NCBI GenBank assembly: GCA_028293125.1
Contig: JAQGPJ010000101.1
Coordinates: 1 to 47,579 of the forward strand
DNA length: 47,579 bases
Source of the DNA: Verrucomicrobiales bacterium
GTDB lineage: Bacteria; Verrucomicrobiota; Verrucomicrobiia; Verrucomicrobiales; V1-33
Reading direction: 5' to 3'
The notes below the pieces were generated by a model. The model did not search any database, was not told the DNA's origin, and saw nothing but the letters and a program-made list of their open reading frames with translations. Shown here piece after piece: positions 1-9,100 of the stretch; positions within the stretch are counted from its first letter, which is position 1; each line of letters opens with the position of its first letter. The translations under genes were made by a program, and so were the position numbers.

Positions 1-175
1 GACGCCCGGCCTCATAGGCGGCGCGTATCCCCTGCCAGTCTGATTGGGCCAACCCTTCGGGCACCTCATCGGGTGAAGCAAGTTGCTGCGTTCTGCCAGC
101 CAGGCTGCCCGCCTGGCCGCACGGGGCGAAAATGCTCCATAAAAGAAGCGTGAGGCACCGCAGGCGGATATTCAT
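1..175 (-). CDS. N-terminus of a large secreted protein, cut by window edge
   Basis: Reading leftwards from an ATG at 173-175 the frame stays open to base 1 (58 codons). It starts with a short basic stretch and a hydrophobic core (LRCLTLLLWSIFAPCG), which is a probable Sec signal peptide. The mature start contains the string SDWQGIRAAYEAGR. From general knowledge, a 'W..IRAAYEAGRHA' segment just after the signal peptide is common in very large secreted FG-GAP, Ig or PEP-CTERM-type proteins of Verrucomicrobia, so a long exported surface protein is likely (inference). No good ribosome-binding site is visible. The rest of the gene lies outside the window. Confidence 0.6.
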   Translation of the reverse strand, partial: MNIRLRCLTLLLWSIFAPCGQAGSLAGRTQQLASPDEVPEGLAQSDWQGIRAAYEAGR

Positions 176-878
176 GAAGTGGGTTGACGTTGAAGGGGGC
201 ATTACCTTAAATCTTAAATTGCTTGGGCATTCTCTTAAGGGGGAATCCAGCCGCGGGAGGACCCCGGGGTCCTATCGAACAAAAAATCCCCACCCGCAGA
301 GAAAAGTGGCATAGCTGACAAAGCGGATCAAAAAGGACCACTTTGAAGTTATGCCAGCTTCATCCAGCCTGCAAACGCAAAACAAGAGCCCGGAAACGAC
401 GAAATAGTCATTCAGTCGGATGGGTCCTGATGGAAAGGGGATAAAGCTGCGCCAAGCCAGTTTGAAGGACGGGAGGGCCCCGCGTGGTTCACATCAGGCT
501 GCGGATCGGACCGGAAACCCCGGACCGGGAAATCTGTTGAAACCGTGATGGAAATAAATCCGATGTCGTCGGCGTTTTCCGTGACTCGAATCCGCCATAC
601 CGTTGCCTGACGTTTGCGCATTATGGTTTCCGCCCCGCCTGCTCAGCCGATGTTTCGGGCCTCATGCTTCGACCACGCATGCCGTGAGCCGTTTTTTGTT
701 GCAGGGTCGTTATTCCAGTCGAACCATCCACGCCGGACAAGGCGCTGGCGCCAGCCATCGGGGCCTCCCTGATGTTGCTCCTTTTATGATTCACACCTGC
801 ACCGCCGTTTCCACGCCACCCGCCGCCCCGGCGGTCAACACAGCTTGATCGTTCGGGTTATTCAAATTCCCATGGCAA
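176..878. other. Non-coding stretch, nothing recognised
   Basis: About 700 bases with only short overlapping frames in both directions and no convincing codon pattern. The sequence just upstream of the secreted-protein start contains TTAAATCTTAAATTG, an AT-rich patch that could hold its promoter. Two imperfect inverted repeats near 303-355 overlap one another and have no T-run, so they were not called as a terminator. Confidence 0.4.
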
Positions 879-1253
879 ATGGAACCAAAGAAAAAATCCT
901 CCAAATGGCCTTCATGGTTAACATGTTTATCCGCGGCCGGCGGGTTTATGCTCAGCTGTCTAATCGCCATTCATTTCAGCTATTCAGGATCTGTTGCCGC
1001 AGGGTCCGGCCCCGGAGGCTGGAACTTTCATCTGATATTTGTTCACCCCGCCACCTTTGCTATCGTCACCATTGCATCATGCTTCAGCGTTGCAATTGCC
1101 GTGGTATCGCAAGTCCACCTTTTTTCTTCGCTTTCTCATTGCATTGGAAGGCATCTGCGCGGGATCTTTTTTAATAAGTTTTATGCTATTTCGATTTATC
1201 AATTCCCACCAGGGATTGTCGAAATTGATCACCAGAGGTTGTCAGCGGTGTAA
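879..1253 (+). pseudogene. Small membrane protein, probably frameshifted
   Basis: The frame from the ATG at 879 gives a basic start (MEPKKKSSKWPSW), a first hydrophobic helix (about residues 14-33) and a second (about 57-76), then turns into sequence that does not look like protein. From about base 1100 the next frame carries KSTFFLRFLIALEGICAG and SFLISFMLFRFINSH, a convincing third membrane helix, ending near 1290. The simplest reading is one three-helix integral membrane protein interrupted by a single-base frameshift near 1100. The function is unknown and no family was recognised. The alternative is a chance overlap of hydrophobic frames. Confidence 0.35.
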
Positions 1254-1683
1254 ATGGCGGCCATCACCATGCAAAAGAAGGCGAAAAGAGTGACAGGCCG
1301 CGCGCCGGCCCAAATGAGCAAGGAGAGGACAGCTCCAAGCGCGTTTTTCATGAGGGTGGCTTTCGCATTCCGGAGAACGGTCCGGCTGTGGCCGCTGGCG
1401 GCGGCGGTGTCAGTGCCCCTTGGCGAGGAAGTGACCGGGATTGCATGAGCGGGAGGGATAACATGGGGATGGAGAGTGAAAAATACGGATACTTCATGTC
1501 GGAAACAGCCGTTTCCTGTGAACAAACCGCAGAAAACGCGGTCCAACTCCGGCAGCAGCCGGCAAGGCGCGCTGACAGGATTCCGCTCCTCATGGCCTCT
1601 CGTCGTGTCGCATCGAATCGCACCGCGCTCTATCCAATTCAGCCGAACTCAACTCAGCCAACCAACTCAGCAGTCCTTGATTT
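1254..1683. other. Non-coding stretch before the concanavalin-like gene
   Basis: No convincing gene. A 40-codon minus-strand frame (1229-1351) with two hydrophobic runs is the only candidate and is too weak to call. The 60 bases before the next start contain CAACTCAGCCAACCAACTCAG but no clear promoter or Shine-Dalgarno site. Confidence 0.35.
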
Positions 1684-2487
1684 ATGAGCAGAATCTATCT
1701 TCCCACTCTTTTGGCGGCGGCGGTCTCATTCCAGGCGGCGGCGCTGGTTCGGGCCTTGGCGGAGGACGCGCCGAAAGCTCCTGCGGAGGCACCGGTTCCT
1801 GTTCCTGTTCCCTTTACTGCACCGGCTGCACCGGCTCCGGCCAGTGACGCGGCGACCACCAAAGCGCCGGGCTTCACCATCGAGGGCTGGGGGAAAGTCA
1901 CGGATCCGGGCGGGGACTGCGGGGTCACCCTGCAGGGCAAGGTGCTGAAAATCACGGTCCCGCCCACCGGGCCGCACGATCTGGCTCCCGAGATCGGGGT
2001 GACCAATGCCCCGCGCGTGCTGCAGGCGGTGGAGGGTGATTTCAGCATCCGCGTGAAGGTCGGGGGCGGCTACCAGCCGGGCGGCGAAACCACCTCCAAC
2101 GAGCGTGTGGCCTACAACGGCGCGGCCCTGATCGTGATGGCGGATCCCGAAAACGTGATCACTCTGGCCCGCGCAGTGATGCAGCGGGGAGCCTTGGAGC
2201 CCACGCCGTATGCGAATTTTGAGATCCGCTCGCAGGGCCGGCTGCTGGACATGGGATCGGCCGCCACCAAACCGCTGACGGTGGACGGCCCCCTGTGGCT
2301 GAGGCTGGAGCGGCGCGGCTCCCAAGTGACCGGCGCCGTGAGCGCGGACGGCGAAAAATGGGACGCCTTGGAACCCAAGGAAATCCCCGGCACCTGGCCC
2401 AAAACCTTGCACACCGGGGTGGCGGGGATCAGCACCTCGGCCAAGGCGTTCGAACCCGCGTTCTCGGAGCTGCGTCTGGAGAAGTAA
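1684..2487 (+). CDS. Secreted DUF1349-like (concanavalin-fold) protein
   Basis: The protein has 267 residues. Residues 1-26 form a signal peptide (hydrophobic TLLAAAVSFQAAALVRALA). Residues 27-60 form a Pro/Ala/Val-rich linker (PVPVPVP, coded by a hexamer repeat CCTGTT). From about residue 62 to the end there is one beta-rich globular domain. It carries features of the DUF1349 concanavalin-like fold: G-DFSIRVKV early, a middle stretch with YNGAALIVMADPENVITLAR, and a C-terminal LWLRLERRGSQVTGAVSADG segment ending in AFEPAFSELRLEK. Such domains are usually single exported sugar- or polymer-associated modules of unproven activity. No catalytic residues can be assigned. The gene is monocistronic as far as can be seen, and its start is fixed by the signal peptide. 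Confidence 0.75.
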   Translation: MSRIYLPTLLAAAVSFQAAALVRALAEDAPKAPAEAPVPVPVPFTAPAAPAPASDAATTKAPGFTIEGWGKVTDPGGDCGVTLQGKVLKITVPPTGPHDLAPEIGVTNAPRVLQAVEGDFSIRVKVGGGYQPGGETTSNERVAYNGAALIVMADPENVITLARAVMQRGALEPTPYANFEIRSQGRLLDMGSAATKPLTVDGPLWLRLERRGSQVTGAVSADGEKWDALEPKEIPGTWPKTLHTGVAGISTSAKAFEPAFSELRLEK

Positions 2488-2573
2488 CCCTCCCGAACCG
2501 TTAACGGCAGCCGGAAGGGCACCGCCGCCTGCCGACCGCTGTCCGCTGCCCGGTCTGAGCGGACCGACGGGGT

Positions 2574-2616
<43 letters not shown>

Positions 2617-2743
2617 TGCCGGTGCCCTGGCTTTTCGGAGGTTTGCGCCGTGAGTTCAGGGGGTGGATGCATTTTTTGAAATAAATTTTGCCATCCTCAG
2701 CCGTATAGGACATTCTCCTATGGGCATCCCCTCCTTTTTTGGA

Positions 2744-2842
2744 ATGTCTGATTCAGGCACCATGGAAAGGCGGGTTGCTCTCAGGAAACCCGATCCACGC
2801 CAAAAAGAGGTTCCCGCAGTCCGTGGAGCCTGAATCAGACAT
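2744..2842. repeat. Long-armed inverted repeat
   Basis: The 15-base arm ATGTCTGATTCAGGC (2744-2758) has an exact reverse complement at 2828-2842, and the pairing continues inward for about seven more bases with two mismatches. The 55-70 base interior holds no gene. It lies in a gap of about 660 bases (2488-3148) that otherwise shows nothing. It could be a long hairpin at RNA level or the ends of a small decayed mobile element; there is no T-run. Confidence 0.6.
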
Positions 2843-3148
2843 CTCAAGGGTTGGCTTCCCCGGCACACAAGTTGCCGCGGCAGGGCTCCGCCCGGCAGCC
2901 GGGCCGGATGCTGAATCCATCCAGGGATTTGTGGAAGCGGTGTGAAAAAACTTTGGCAGCACCTCCCCTCACCTGTCATGGCCGGCAGGCGGTTTTCTGA
3001 AATGCCAAGCGCCTCTTTTCGCCTGCGTCCGTGAGGTGACCGCCTTCATTGCCGGCTCCTCCACTGGCAAATCTCCGGCCCTGCATGACAGCGGGCCTTG
3101 GGAAAATTTTCGGACTTGTCTGCTTCACTTTGTGCCACAAAGTGATCC

Positions 3149-3751
3149 GTGGACCCATCCTTTTCCTTTCTCCGGAATTTTTACTACTGGGCGTTTCATG
3201 TGACGCTGAACGCGGTTCCGAGTTTTCTGATTCTGCTGGACACAGGCAGGGACCGGATGCCTCCCCTGCGGATTCTGGCGATTGTGTGCGCCGTCGCCTG
3301 CTTCATTGGGGCCTATACCTTTGCAACCGCCCGTCCCTGGCTCCGCCACAGAGTCGGATCCGGCCTGTTTGGCAGGGCGTTCCGGTGGGCCACCAATGCC
3401 AGGGCTGTTATCTCGGGGCTGGCCATCATGGCCTTGGTCACCAAAATCCCCCAGCTTGGTAATCTGATATGGATCGAAGTGATGGCCGGGCTGATGGCCA
3501 CAGGGATTGTGACAAACCTGGGAAGGATAGGATGGGTGCGGGAACTGCGGATTGCAATGCTGGGTCCGGACCCTGTGCAGCGCGCCCAGTCGGTTTGGAT
3601 CGGCGGCATGGAATCCTTCGTTCCGACCTTCCTGACCACCCTCACGGAGGGTGTTATCCTGTCAGGTGTGATGGTGGGGATCGCCCTGATCCTTTATGCC
3701 ATCCTCAGGCTGAAGCATCGATACTGGCAGAAAATGGCCACCCCGGAGTGA
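3149..3751 (+). CDS. Integral membrane protein, unknown function
   Basis: The protein has 200 residues with about four to five hydrophobic helices, roughly at 8-30, 39-60, 86-105, 106-127 and 168-190. The frame opens right after a TGA, with GTG (3149) as the first possible start. An ATG at 3257 would drop the first helix and give 164 residues. Neither start has a strong Shine-Dalgarno site. The C-terminus after the last helix is short and basic (LRLKHRYWQKM). No domain family was recognised. The neighbours do not help: an inverted-repeat region lies upstream and an IS3 remnant downstream. Confidence 0.6.
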   Translation: MDPSFSFLRNFYYWAFHVTLNAVPSFLILLDTGRDRMPPLRILAIVCAVACFIGAYTFATARPWLRHRVGSGLFGRAFRWATNARAVISGLAIMALVTKIPQLGNLIWIEVMAGLMATGIVTNLGRIGWVRELRIAMLGPDPVQRAQSVWIGGMESFVPTFLTTLTEGVILSGVMVGIALILYAILRLKHRYWQKMATPE

Positions 3752-3936
3752 TGACGAGGAGAGCGCTGCTGGGGTCTTCGGTCAATCCAGCCGCCTTGCC
3801 GTCAGCATTTCCGGTTCAGCCGTTTTATGCTGTGAACAGACACCCGCGTTCCGCTGCCCTGATGGCCAGCTGCTGGGCGCGCCTTTTCCGTTCACCCTTG
3901 GATTCGATTCTGCTGAAGCTGACAACACAATGAGCG

Positions 3937-4206
3937 AAGCCTCTGAAGCCGCCTGCGGTTGATGGACACACCGTGATCGCGTTCCAGCACCGTCACCGGA
4001 CGACGGCTGCCGAGGCAGGGATCGATCAGATGGATACCGTCCAACAGACGCTTGATCCGGTTGTCCTCCGCGCTCTCCGCCACGGCTTCGCAGTCCACCG
4101 TCGAGCGCGCCACTCCGAGCAGTTCGCATTGTTTTCCCATGCTCAGTTTAGGATGTGTTTTTTCAACCAACCCGGCCCGCTCCCTCACAGACCGGGTTGT
4201 TTGGAC
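3937..4206 (-). pseudogene. IS3-family transposase OrfB, 5' fragment
   Basis: About 90 residues match the beginning of IS3 OrfB: the ERAGLVEKTHPKLSMGKQCE segment, then LLGVARSTVD, a 'LIDPCLGSRRPVT' version of the usual 'P.YGSRRM', and INRRRLQRLRSL. Homology stops after that. The integrase catalytic core (DDE) that should follow is absent, replaced by unrelated sequence down to about 3750. It is a dead remnant. Confidence 0.7.
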
Positions 4207-4481
4207 TTTTTTGTCAGGTAATCCAGAGCCACGGCCTGCTCTCCGGTCTTCGCGTGGAGCCGCGGGCGCTCCGCTTCGAAGTCCTCCGATTTGGCCCTGC
4301 CTCCACCCGGTCCGAAAACTCCGGGCGCACCGACGGCCATGGTCTTTTTCCACTCGGAAACCTGCACCGGATGAATGTCGAAACCGTGGGCGGTTTGTTG
4401 GATGGTTTTGATGCCCTTGAGCGCTTCAAGCGCCACGCGGGCTTTGAATTCGGGACCGTGTCTTCTGCGTTTTGCCTTCAT
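4185..4481 (-). CDS. IS3-family transposase OrfA
   Basis: The product has 98 residues from the ATG at 4481 (MKAKRRRHGPEFKARVALEA). It carries the helix-turn-helix of IS3 OrfA, typified by the K/R-rich start, 'EFKARVALEAL', 'TIQQTAHGFDIHPVQVSEWKK' and the Leu-rich tail. It ends YLTKKSKQPGL, where OrfB would normally take over in the -1 frame. A longer start at 4532 adds 17 residues that do not match the family. The product alone could bind DNA but cannot transpose, because its partner is truncated. Confidence 0.75.
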   Translation of the reverse strand: MKAKRRRHGPEFKARVALEALKGIKTIQQTAHGFDIHPVQVSEWKKTMAVGAPGVFGPGGGRAKSEDFEAERPRLHAKTGEQAVALDYLTKKSKQPGL

Positions 4482-4575
4482 GGGATGTGTGTTTGGTTCG
4501 GTGTAACGTCCGCACCTCCACACCACAATCATAGCTTAGCTCCCGGCCCGATTTCCGGGGTCCACCTCACAGCCC

Positions 4576-5247
4576 TCAGGCGCTCCGGGTCAGCATACTG
4601 GCCTGCCCGGCTGGGAAAGCATTCCCGGCGGGCCCGGCGCGCCGGCTTATAAACTCCACCGTCTCCCTGCCACCGCTCCAGTGCATCAGGATGGCTTCGA
4701 GCCGCTGGTCTTTGGGCAGCGGCAGCGGGCGGAGCTCGTTTCTGGCATAAATCCGCAGCGGAGTGCTGTGCAGGCCCGTGGGCTGAAGCGTGACCGGGCT
4801 GGGATAACCGGCATCCGCCAGCGCGTCCCGCAGCCTCAGAAGCCGTCTTTGCTCCTTCCTGTATGCCTCCAGCACACGCCGCAGGAGGGCAACGGAGGCG
4901 GACGGCACCCTGAATCCCTCCGGCAGGGCATCGGCGATAACTTTCCGCGATTCAGGGGGAAGGCTTTCAAAGGGCAGGATCACGATCCAGTCGGGGACCG
5001 GATTCAGATTCCAGCACAGGCCAGGATCTCCCTTCCAGGTTTGGGAGCCGGTCCGGATATGAATCTGCCCCCGTCGGAATTCACAGCGTTCGGAGGGATC
5101 CTCATCATCGGACACCTTTGAGCCTGTGTCGAAGGTCAGCGGGTCGCACATCGCAAACCCCTTTTCCGTCAGCACCGCCGGGCAGCCGCCGCCGGCTGCG
5201 TCGATGCTGCAGACCGGTTCGCCAATGATGGAATTGAGATAGTACAT
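4576..5247 (-). CDS. Hypothetical protein
   Basis: The protein has 223 residues from the ATG at 5247 (MYYLNSIIGEPVCSIDAAGG); an in-frame ATG at 5376 would add 43 residues of less protein-like sequence. It is soluble, with no signal peptide and no membrane helix. Visible features are a Cys in 'PVCSID', an acidic patch (SDDEDPSE), a W/P-rich middle (CWNLNPVPDWIVILPFESLPP) and a helical Arg-rich stretch (LLRRVLEAYRKEQRRLLRLR). The C-terminus (RAGPAGNAFPAGQASMLTRSA) looks run-on and may not be the original end, since the IS3 remnant begins under 100 bases away. No family was recognised. Confidence 0.5.
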   Translation of the reverse strand: MYYLNSIIGEPVCSIDAAGGGCPAVLTEKGFAMCDPLTFDTGSKVSDDEDPSERCEFRRGQIHIRTGSQTWKGDPGLCWNLNPVPDWIVILPFESLPPESRKVIADALPEGFRVPSASVALLRRVLEAYRKEQRRLLRLRDALADAGYPSPVTLQPTGLHSTPLRIYARNELRPLPLPKDQRLEAILMHWSGGRETVEFISRRAGPAGNAFPAGQASMLTRSA

Positions 5248-5379
5248 CCTTAAAAATTTGTTATTTTTCCAGATAACGGTGAAAAGGGTTGATCCTGACG
5301 CCGCATGATGGTGATTTTCATGGATGGGGAAATGGCTAAGCATCATTGATGCCATCGACACAGCACGCAGGGTCACAAA

Positions 5380-5570
5380 ACACCTAAAATGTTGATATTG
5401 ATATTGTTGCCTGAGGAAAAAATATTTAAATCAATTGATTCAGAGCGATGTTTTGCCTGTACATTTGCGCGAATCTGTAAATTATTCCGACAGTATGAAT
5501 TTGCAGAAATATTTAAAATCTTGCCCGCGAAGAATTTTCGGAAAATGAGGTCGCATCCCCTTCCGAAAGA
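5380..5570. other. AT-rich island
   Basis: A stretch visibly richer in A and T than anything nearby, with two copies of AATATTTAAA (5421-5430 and 5508-5517) and no credible gene. It sits between the divergent hypothetical gene and the nuclease fragment. It could hold promoters for the former or be a foreign or decayed segment. Confidence 0.5.
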
Positions 5571-5795
5571 TCACTTCAGTTCCGCCTCAGCTTCCCTGGC
5601 CGCGTTGCCGTAGGCCTGCTTCAATTTCAGGGCATCGATTCCGGCCAAGCGGACTTTGATCTGCAGTTTATGGTTGCCGGGATAAACGGTGATGGTGCCG
5701 CCGACGTGAATGCCCGCCACCTTCCCGGCGGGCTGGGCTGAAGAGTGCTCCAGGACTGGGACAGCGGGCATGCCCTGCTGTGCAGGATCGGTCAT
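5571..5795 (-). pseudogene. Staphylococcal-nuclease-like fragment, degenerate
   Basis: The ORF has 74 residues. The second half reads GTITVYPGN..., IKVRLAGIDALKLKQAYGN and AAREAEAELK, which follows the N-terminal half of the thermonuclease (SNase) fold: 'GDTITV....VRLAGIDAPE..QAYG..A...'. Several catalytic positions are lost. The Ca-binding 'DGD' before TITV reads HVGG, and the 'PE' after GID is LK. The conserved Arg (VRL) and the Asp of GID remain. A stop codon follows AEAELK, where the second half of the domain should begin. No signal peptide is present. It is best read as the 5' stump of a decayed extracellular nuclease gene. Confidence 0.6.
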
Positions 5796-6104
5796 TCTCG
5801 GAACTCATCGCCGTAAGCCGGGATGAGGAGTAGAAGTAAAATGACAGTGAGCCAGCCGGATTTTGCCAGCGGATCAGCGATCGTTTCCCTCAGATGCCCT
5901 TCATGGTCAGCCAGCTTATTACGGATGAAGCCGGCAGGCAAACCACGCAGCCTGTAGACCCTTTACAAAACTGGCCGCGCCGGGAATGGTTGAGACAAGG
6001 GGGAAAGATAAGCAGCATTACCGGGGTCGCGGATGGCGGGAAGTTAGGGCGGAGAAGCGGAAACAAAAGCTCGACAGCGCCTGTATTTCCCTTAATCTCT
6101 TATT
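5796..6104. other. Intergenic region upstream of the RHS gene
   Basis: About 300 bases with no gene. The 20 bases before the RHS start (CCCTTAATCTCTTATT) contain no Shine-Dalgarno site. Confidence 0.4.
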
Positions 6105-9100
6105 ATGAAAAAGGCTGCTGTTCTCAGGCGTTGGAGATTTCTGCAGCAGGTGATTTCGGCGCTGCTTTTTTTCCCGCTCGCCATTAATGGACAGCAGCTC
6201 CGGGTGGCGGATGAGTGCGGGGCACCGCTCCCGGCGGCGGCACCGGGGGCCTTTTCCCTCCCCCCGCGGGTGATACCGGCCGCTGCTGCTGTTGCCGCGG
6301 CGGGCGGGCAAGCGGATGCTCCGCCGCAGAAGGCAAACCGGACAGTCCCGGCGGTTGATCCGCCCCGGGCGGGGCTGGAGTTTTCCCAAAATCCCACTGC
6401 ACAGGAGATTTTCCGGGCCCGCCTCTTTGAGGAGCCGCTGGTGCCGGTCGGGGGCGTGCCCTCTGCCGCGGAAAACGCCGCTCTCGCTGCAGCGCTCCTC
6501 GGCTACGCGAAACGTTCCGGCCCGGACGACTTTTCAAGCCTCAACGGCTTTCTGGAAAAGCATCCCGGCTCCCCTTGGCGTGCGGCGCTGCTGACCAATC
6601 TTGGCTTGGAATACTACAACACTGCACACTATTCCCTCACGATGCCGGCGTGGAGCGAGGCGTGGCGGCTTGGGAAAGACGCCACTGAGGCCAGCGGGAA
6701 GGCGATCGCAGACCGCGCCGCGGGCGAGCTTGCCTACATGCTCGCCCGCCTCGGGCGCATGGCGGAACTCGAAGCGCTGCTGAAGTCCGTCGAGGGCCGC
6801 GTCTTCAATGGACCCGGCAGCGAACGAATCTCCGGGGCGCGCGCGGGCCTCTGGAGCATGCAGAACGAGCCGGGTATTTCCTTCCGCTGCGGTCCGCTGG
6901 CCCTGCATCGGATCAAGCTGCTCACCGATCCAAAGAACGCCGGCGGAGAACTCATCCACGCTTCCGCATCCACACAGGAGGGGTTCTCCCTCCCGCAGGT
7001 GGCCGATCTTTCACAAAAGCTCGGAATAAACTACCAAATGGCGTTCCGCGGGGAGGGCGCCGCCATCATCATGCCATGTGTCGTGCATTGGAAAGTCGGC
7101 CACTATGCCGCCATTGTCCGGCGGGAGGGCGGGCGCTATCTTCTTGAGGATCCGACATTCAGGAATGATGTCTGGATTACGAAGGATGCGCTGCAAAGCG
7201 AAGCGAGCGGCTATTTCGCCGTTCCTCCGGGTGACCTTCCGGCTGGCTGGCGGACCGTTGAAGCAAAGGAAGGCGCCTCAATCCGGGGCAAGGGCACCGT
7301 CCCTGGCCCTGATCCTGGCGGCGGTGGCGGGGGACCGGGACCTCCCGGACCATGTCCGGGCATGGCAGTGCCGAGCGTGGACCTTCTGTTTGTGAGCCTT
7401 GGCCTCTCGGACGAGCCCGTGGGCTACTCGCCACCGGTAGGGCCGTCCGTCCGTTTCCTGGTCCGCTACAACCAGCGCGACGCCTTTCAGCCCGCCAACT
7501 TCACGTATTCCAATTTCGGCGCGAAATGGACCTTCGACTGGCTCTCCTACATCAGGGACGACCCGTCCAATCCAGGCGCTGGCGTCCAGTATTACCGGAT
7601 GGGCGGTTTCATCCGCAATTTCACCGGCTTTGACCCATCAACCCAAAGCTACGCCGCGCAGCAACTTGACCAGACCAAGCTCACCCGCACTGCGCCCACG
7701 GGCTATGAGATGGCCTCCGGCGACGGCTCAAAGCTCCTCTTCAGCCAATCTGATGGTTCCAGCGGCACCTCGCGCAAGATCTTCCTCAAACAGATCATCG
7801 ATCGATTCGGAAACGCCGTCACCCTCACTTACGACTCAAACCTGAGGATTGCGGCTGTCAGCGACGCCATCGGTCAGGTCAGCACTCTTTCCTACGAGCT
7901 TCCGGGTGACATCTACAAGATCACGAAAGTCACCGATCCCTTCGGACGGTCCGCCACCTTCAAATACGATGCGTCCAACCGGCTCAGCAGGATCACGGAC
8001 GTCATCGGCCTCACCTCGGAGTTTCTTTACGAAGGCGACAGTGACTTCATTAATGCGCTGGTTACTCCATATGGCACCACGGCGTTTACTAAGGCGGAAA
8101 GCGGCACAACGCGCTCACTGGAAACCCTCTATCCTGACGGCAACCGGGAACGCGTTGAGTTCAACCAGTCGCAGAATCTCGGAATTCCCAACTCGGACCC
8201 GCCCGCTTCAGTCCCCGCCGGGATGGCGGCCCGGAATGAATTCCTCTGGTATCGGAATACGTATTTTTGGAGCAAGATTGCCTCCGCCGCAGGCTACGGG
8301 GACTACACGAAGGCAAAAGTCTATCACTGGCTGCACAGCGCAGACTTCTCCTCCGGCGCCCGCATCCTGGAAAGCGAGAAGGAGCCGCTTGAGGGCCGCG
8401 TCTGGTATGATTACACGGGCCAGTCAAGCCCGATCGCCGCCGGCACCACCAACAAGCCTTCGCACATTGGACGTGTGCTCGATGACGGCAGCACGCAGCT
8501 TTACTCTTACGAATACAATGATTTCGGCAACGTGACGAAGATGGTCGACCCCGTGGGTCGGACCTTTTCCTACATCTACGCCGCCAATGGGCAGGACCTT
8601 CTCGAAACGCGGATGACCCGCAACGGCGCAAACGAGCTTCTCTCCAAGACAATCTACGACTCTCGACACCTGCCATTAACGGTCACCGATGCTGCGGGCG
8701 AGACGACGGCCTACAATTACAACTCCCGAGGGCAGATGATCACCGAGAGCAATGCAAAGAATGAGACCACGACGTCCAACTACGATGCCAACGGGTACCG
8801 CACTTCACTGGACGGCCCGCTTCCTGACGCCCTCGATTTGAACACGTGGACTTACGACGCAATCGGGCGGATTCGCACCAGAACGGACGAAAGCGGATAC
8901 ACCCTGACCTTCGATCACGACGCGCTTGACCGTCTTACAAAGATTACGTATCCGGATGGCACTTACGACCAATCCACCTTCACCCGGCTAGACCTTACCG
9001 TGTTCCGGGATCGAGCCGGTCGCACCACATCCTTTGAACACGATGGGGTCCGGAACATGAGGAAACGGACCGACCCGCTTGAGCGCATCACGCTGTTCGA

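Larger units (their letters stand above)
3937..4481 (-). mobile_element. IS3-family insertion sequence remnant
   Basis: The element keeps a near-complete orfA and only the first quarter of orfB in the overlapping frame, the arrangement expected for IS3 elements that make OrfAB by frameshifting. The DDE catalytic core is gone. No terminal inverted repeats could be identified on either side, so the ends are approximate. Confidence 0.75.

Noticed and set aside
303-355. Two overlapping imperfect inverted repeats as a possible riboswitch or terminator
   Set aside because: Arms are short and mutually exclusive, no T-run, no known motif.
1229-1351. 40-codon minus-strand frame with two hydrophobic runs (MKNALGAVLSLLIWAG...)
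   Set aside because: Too short, no ribosome-binding site, overlaps the better supported plus-strand membrane protein.
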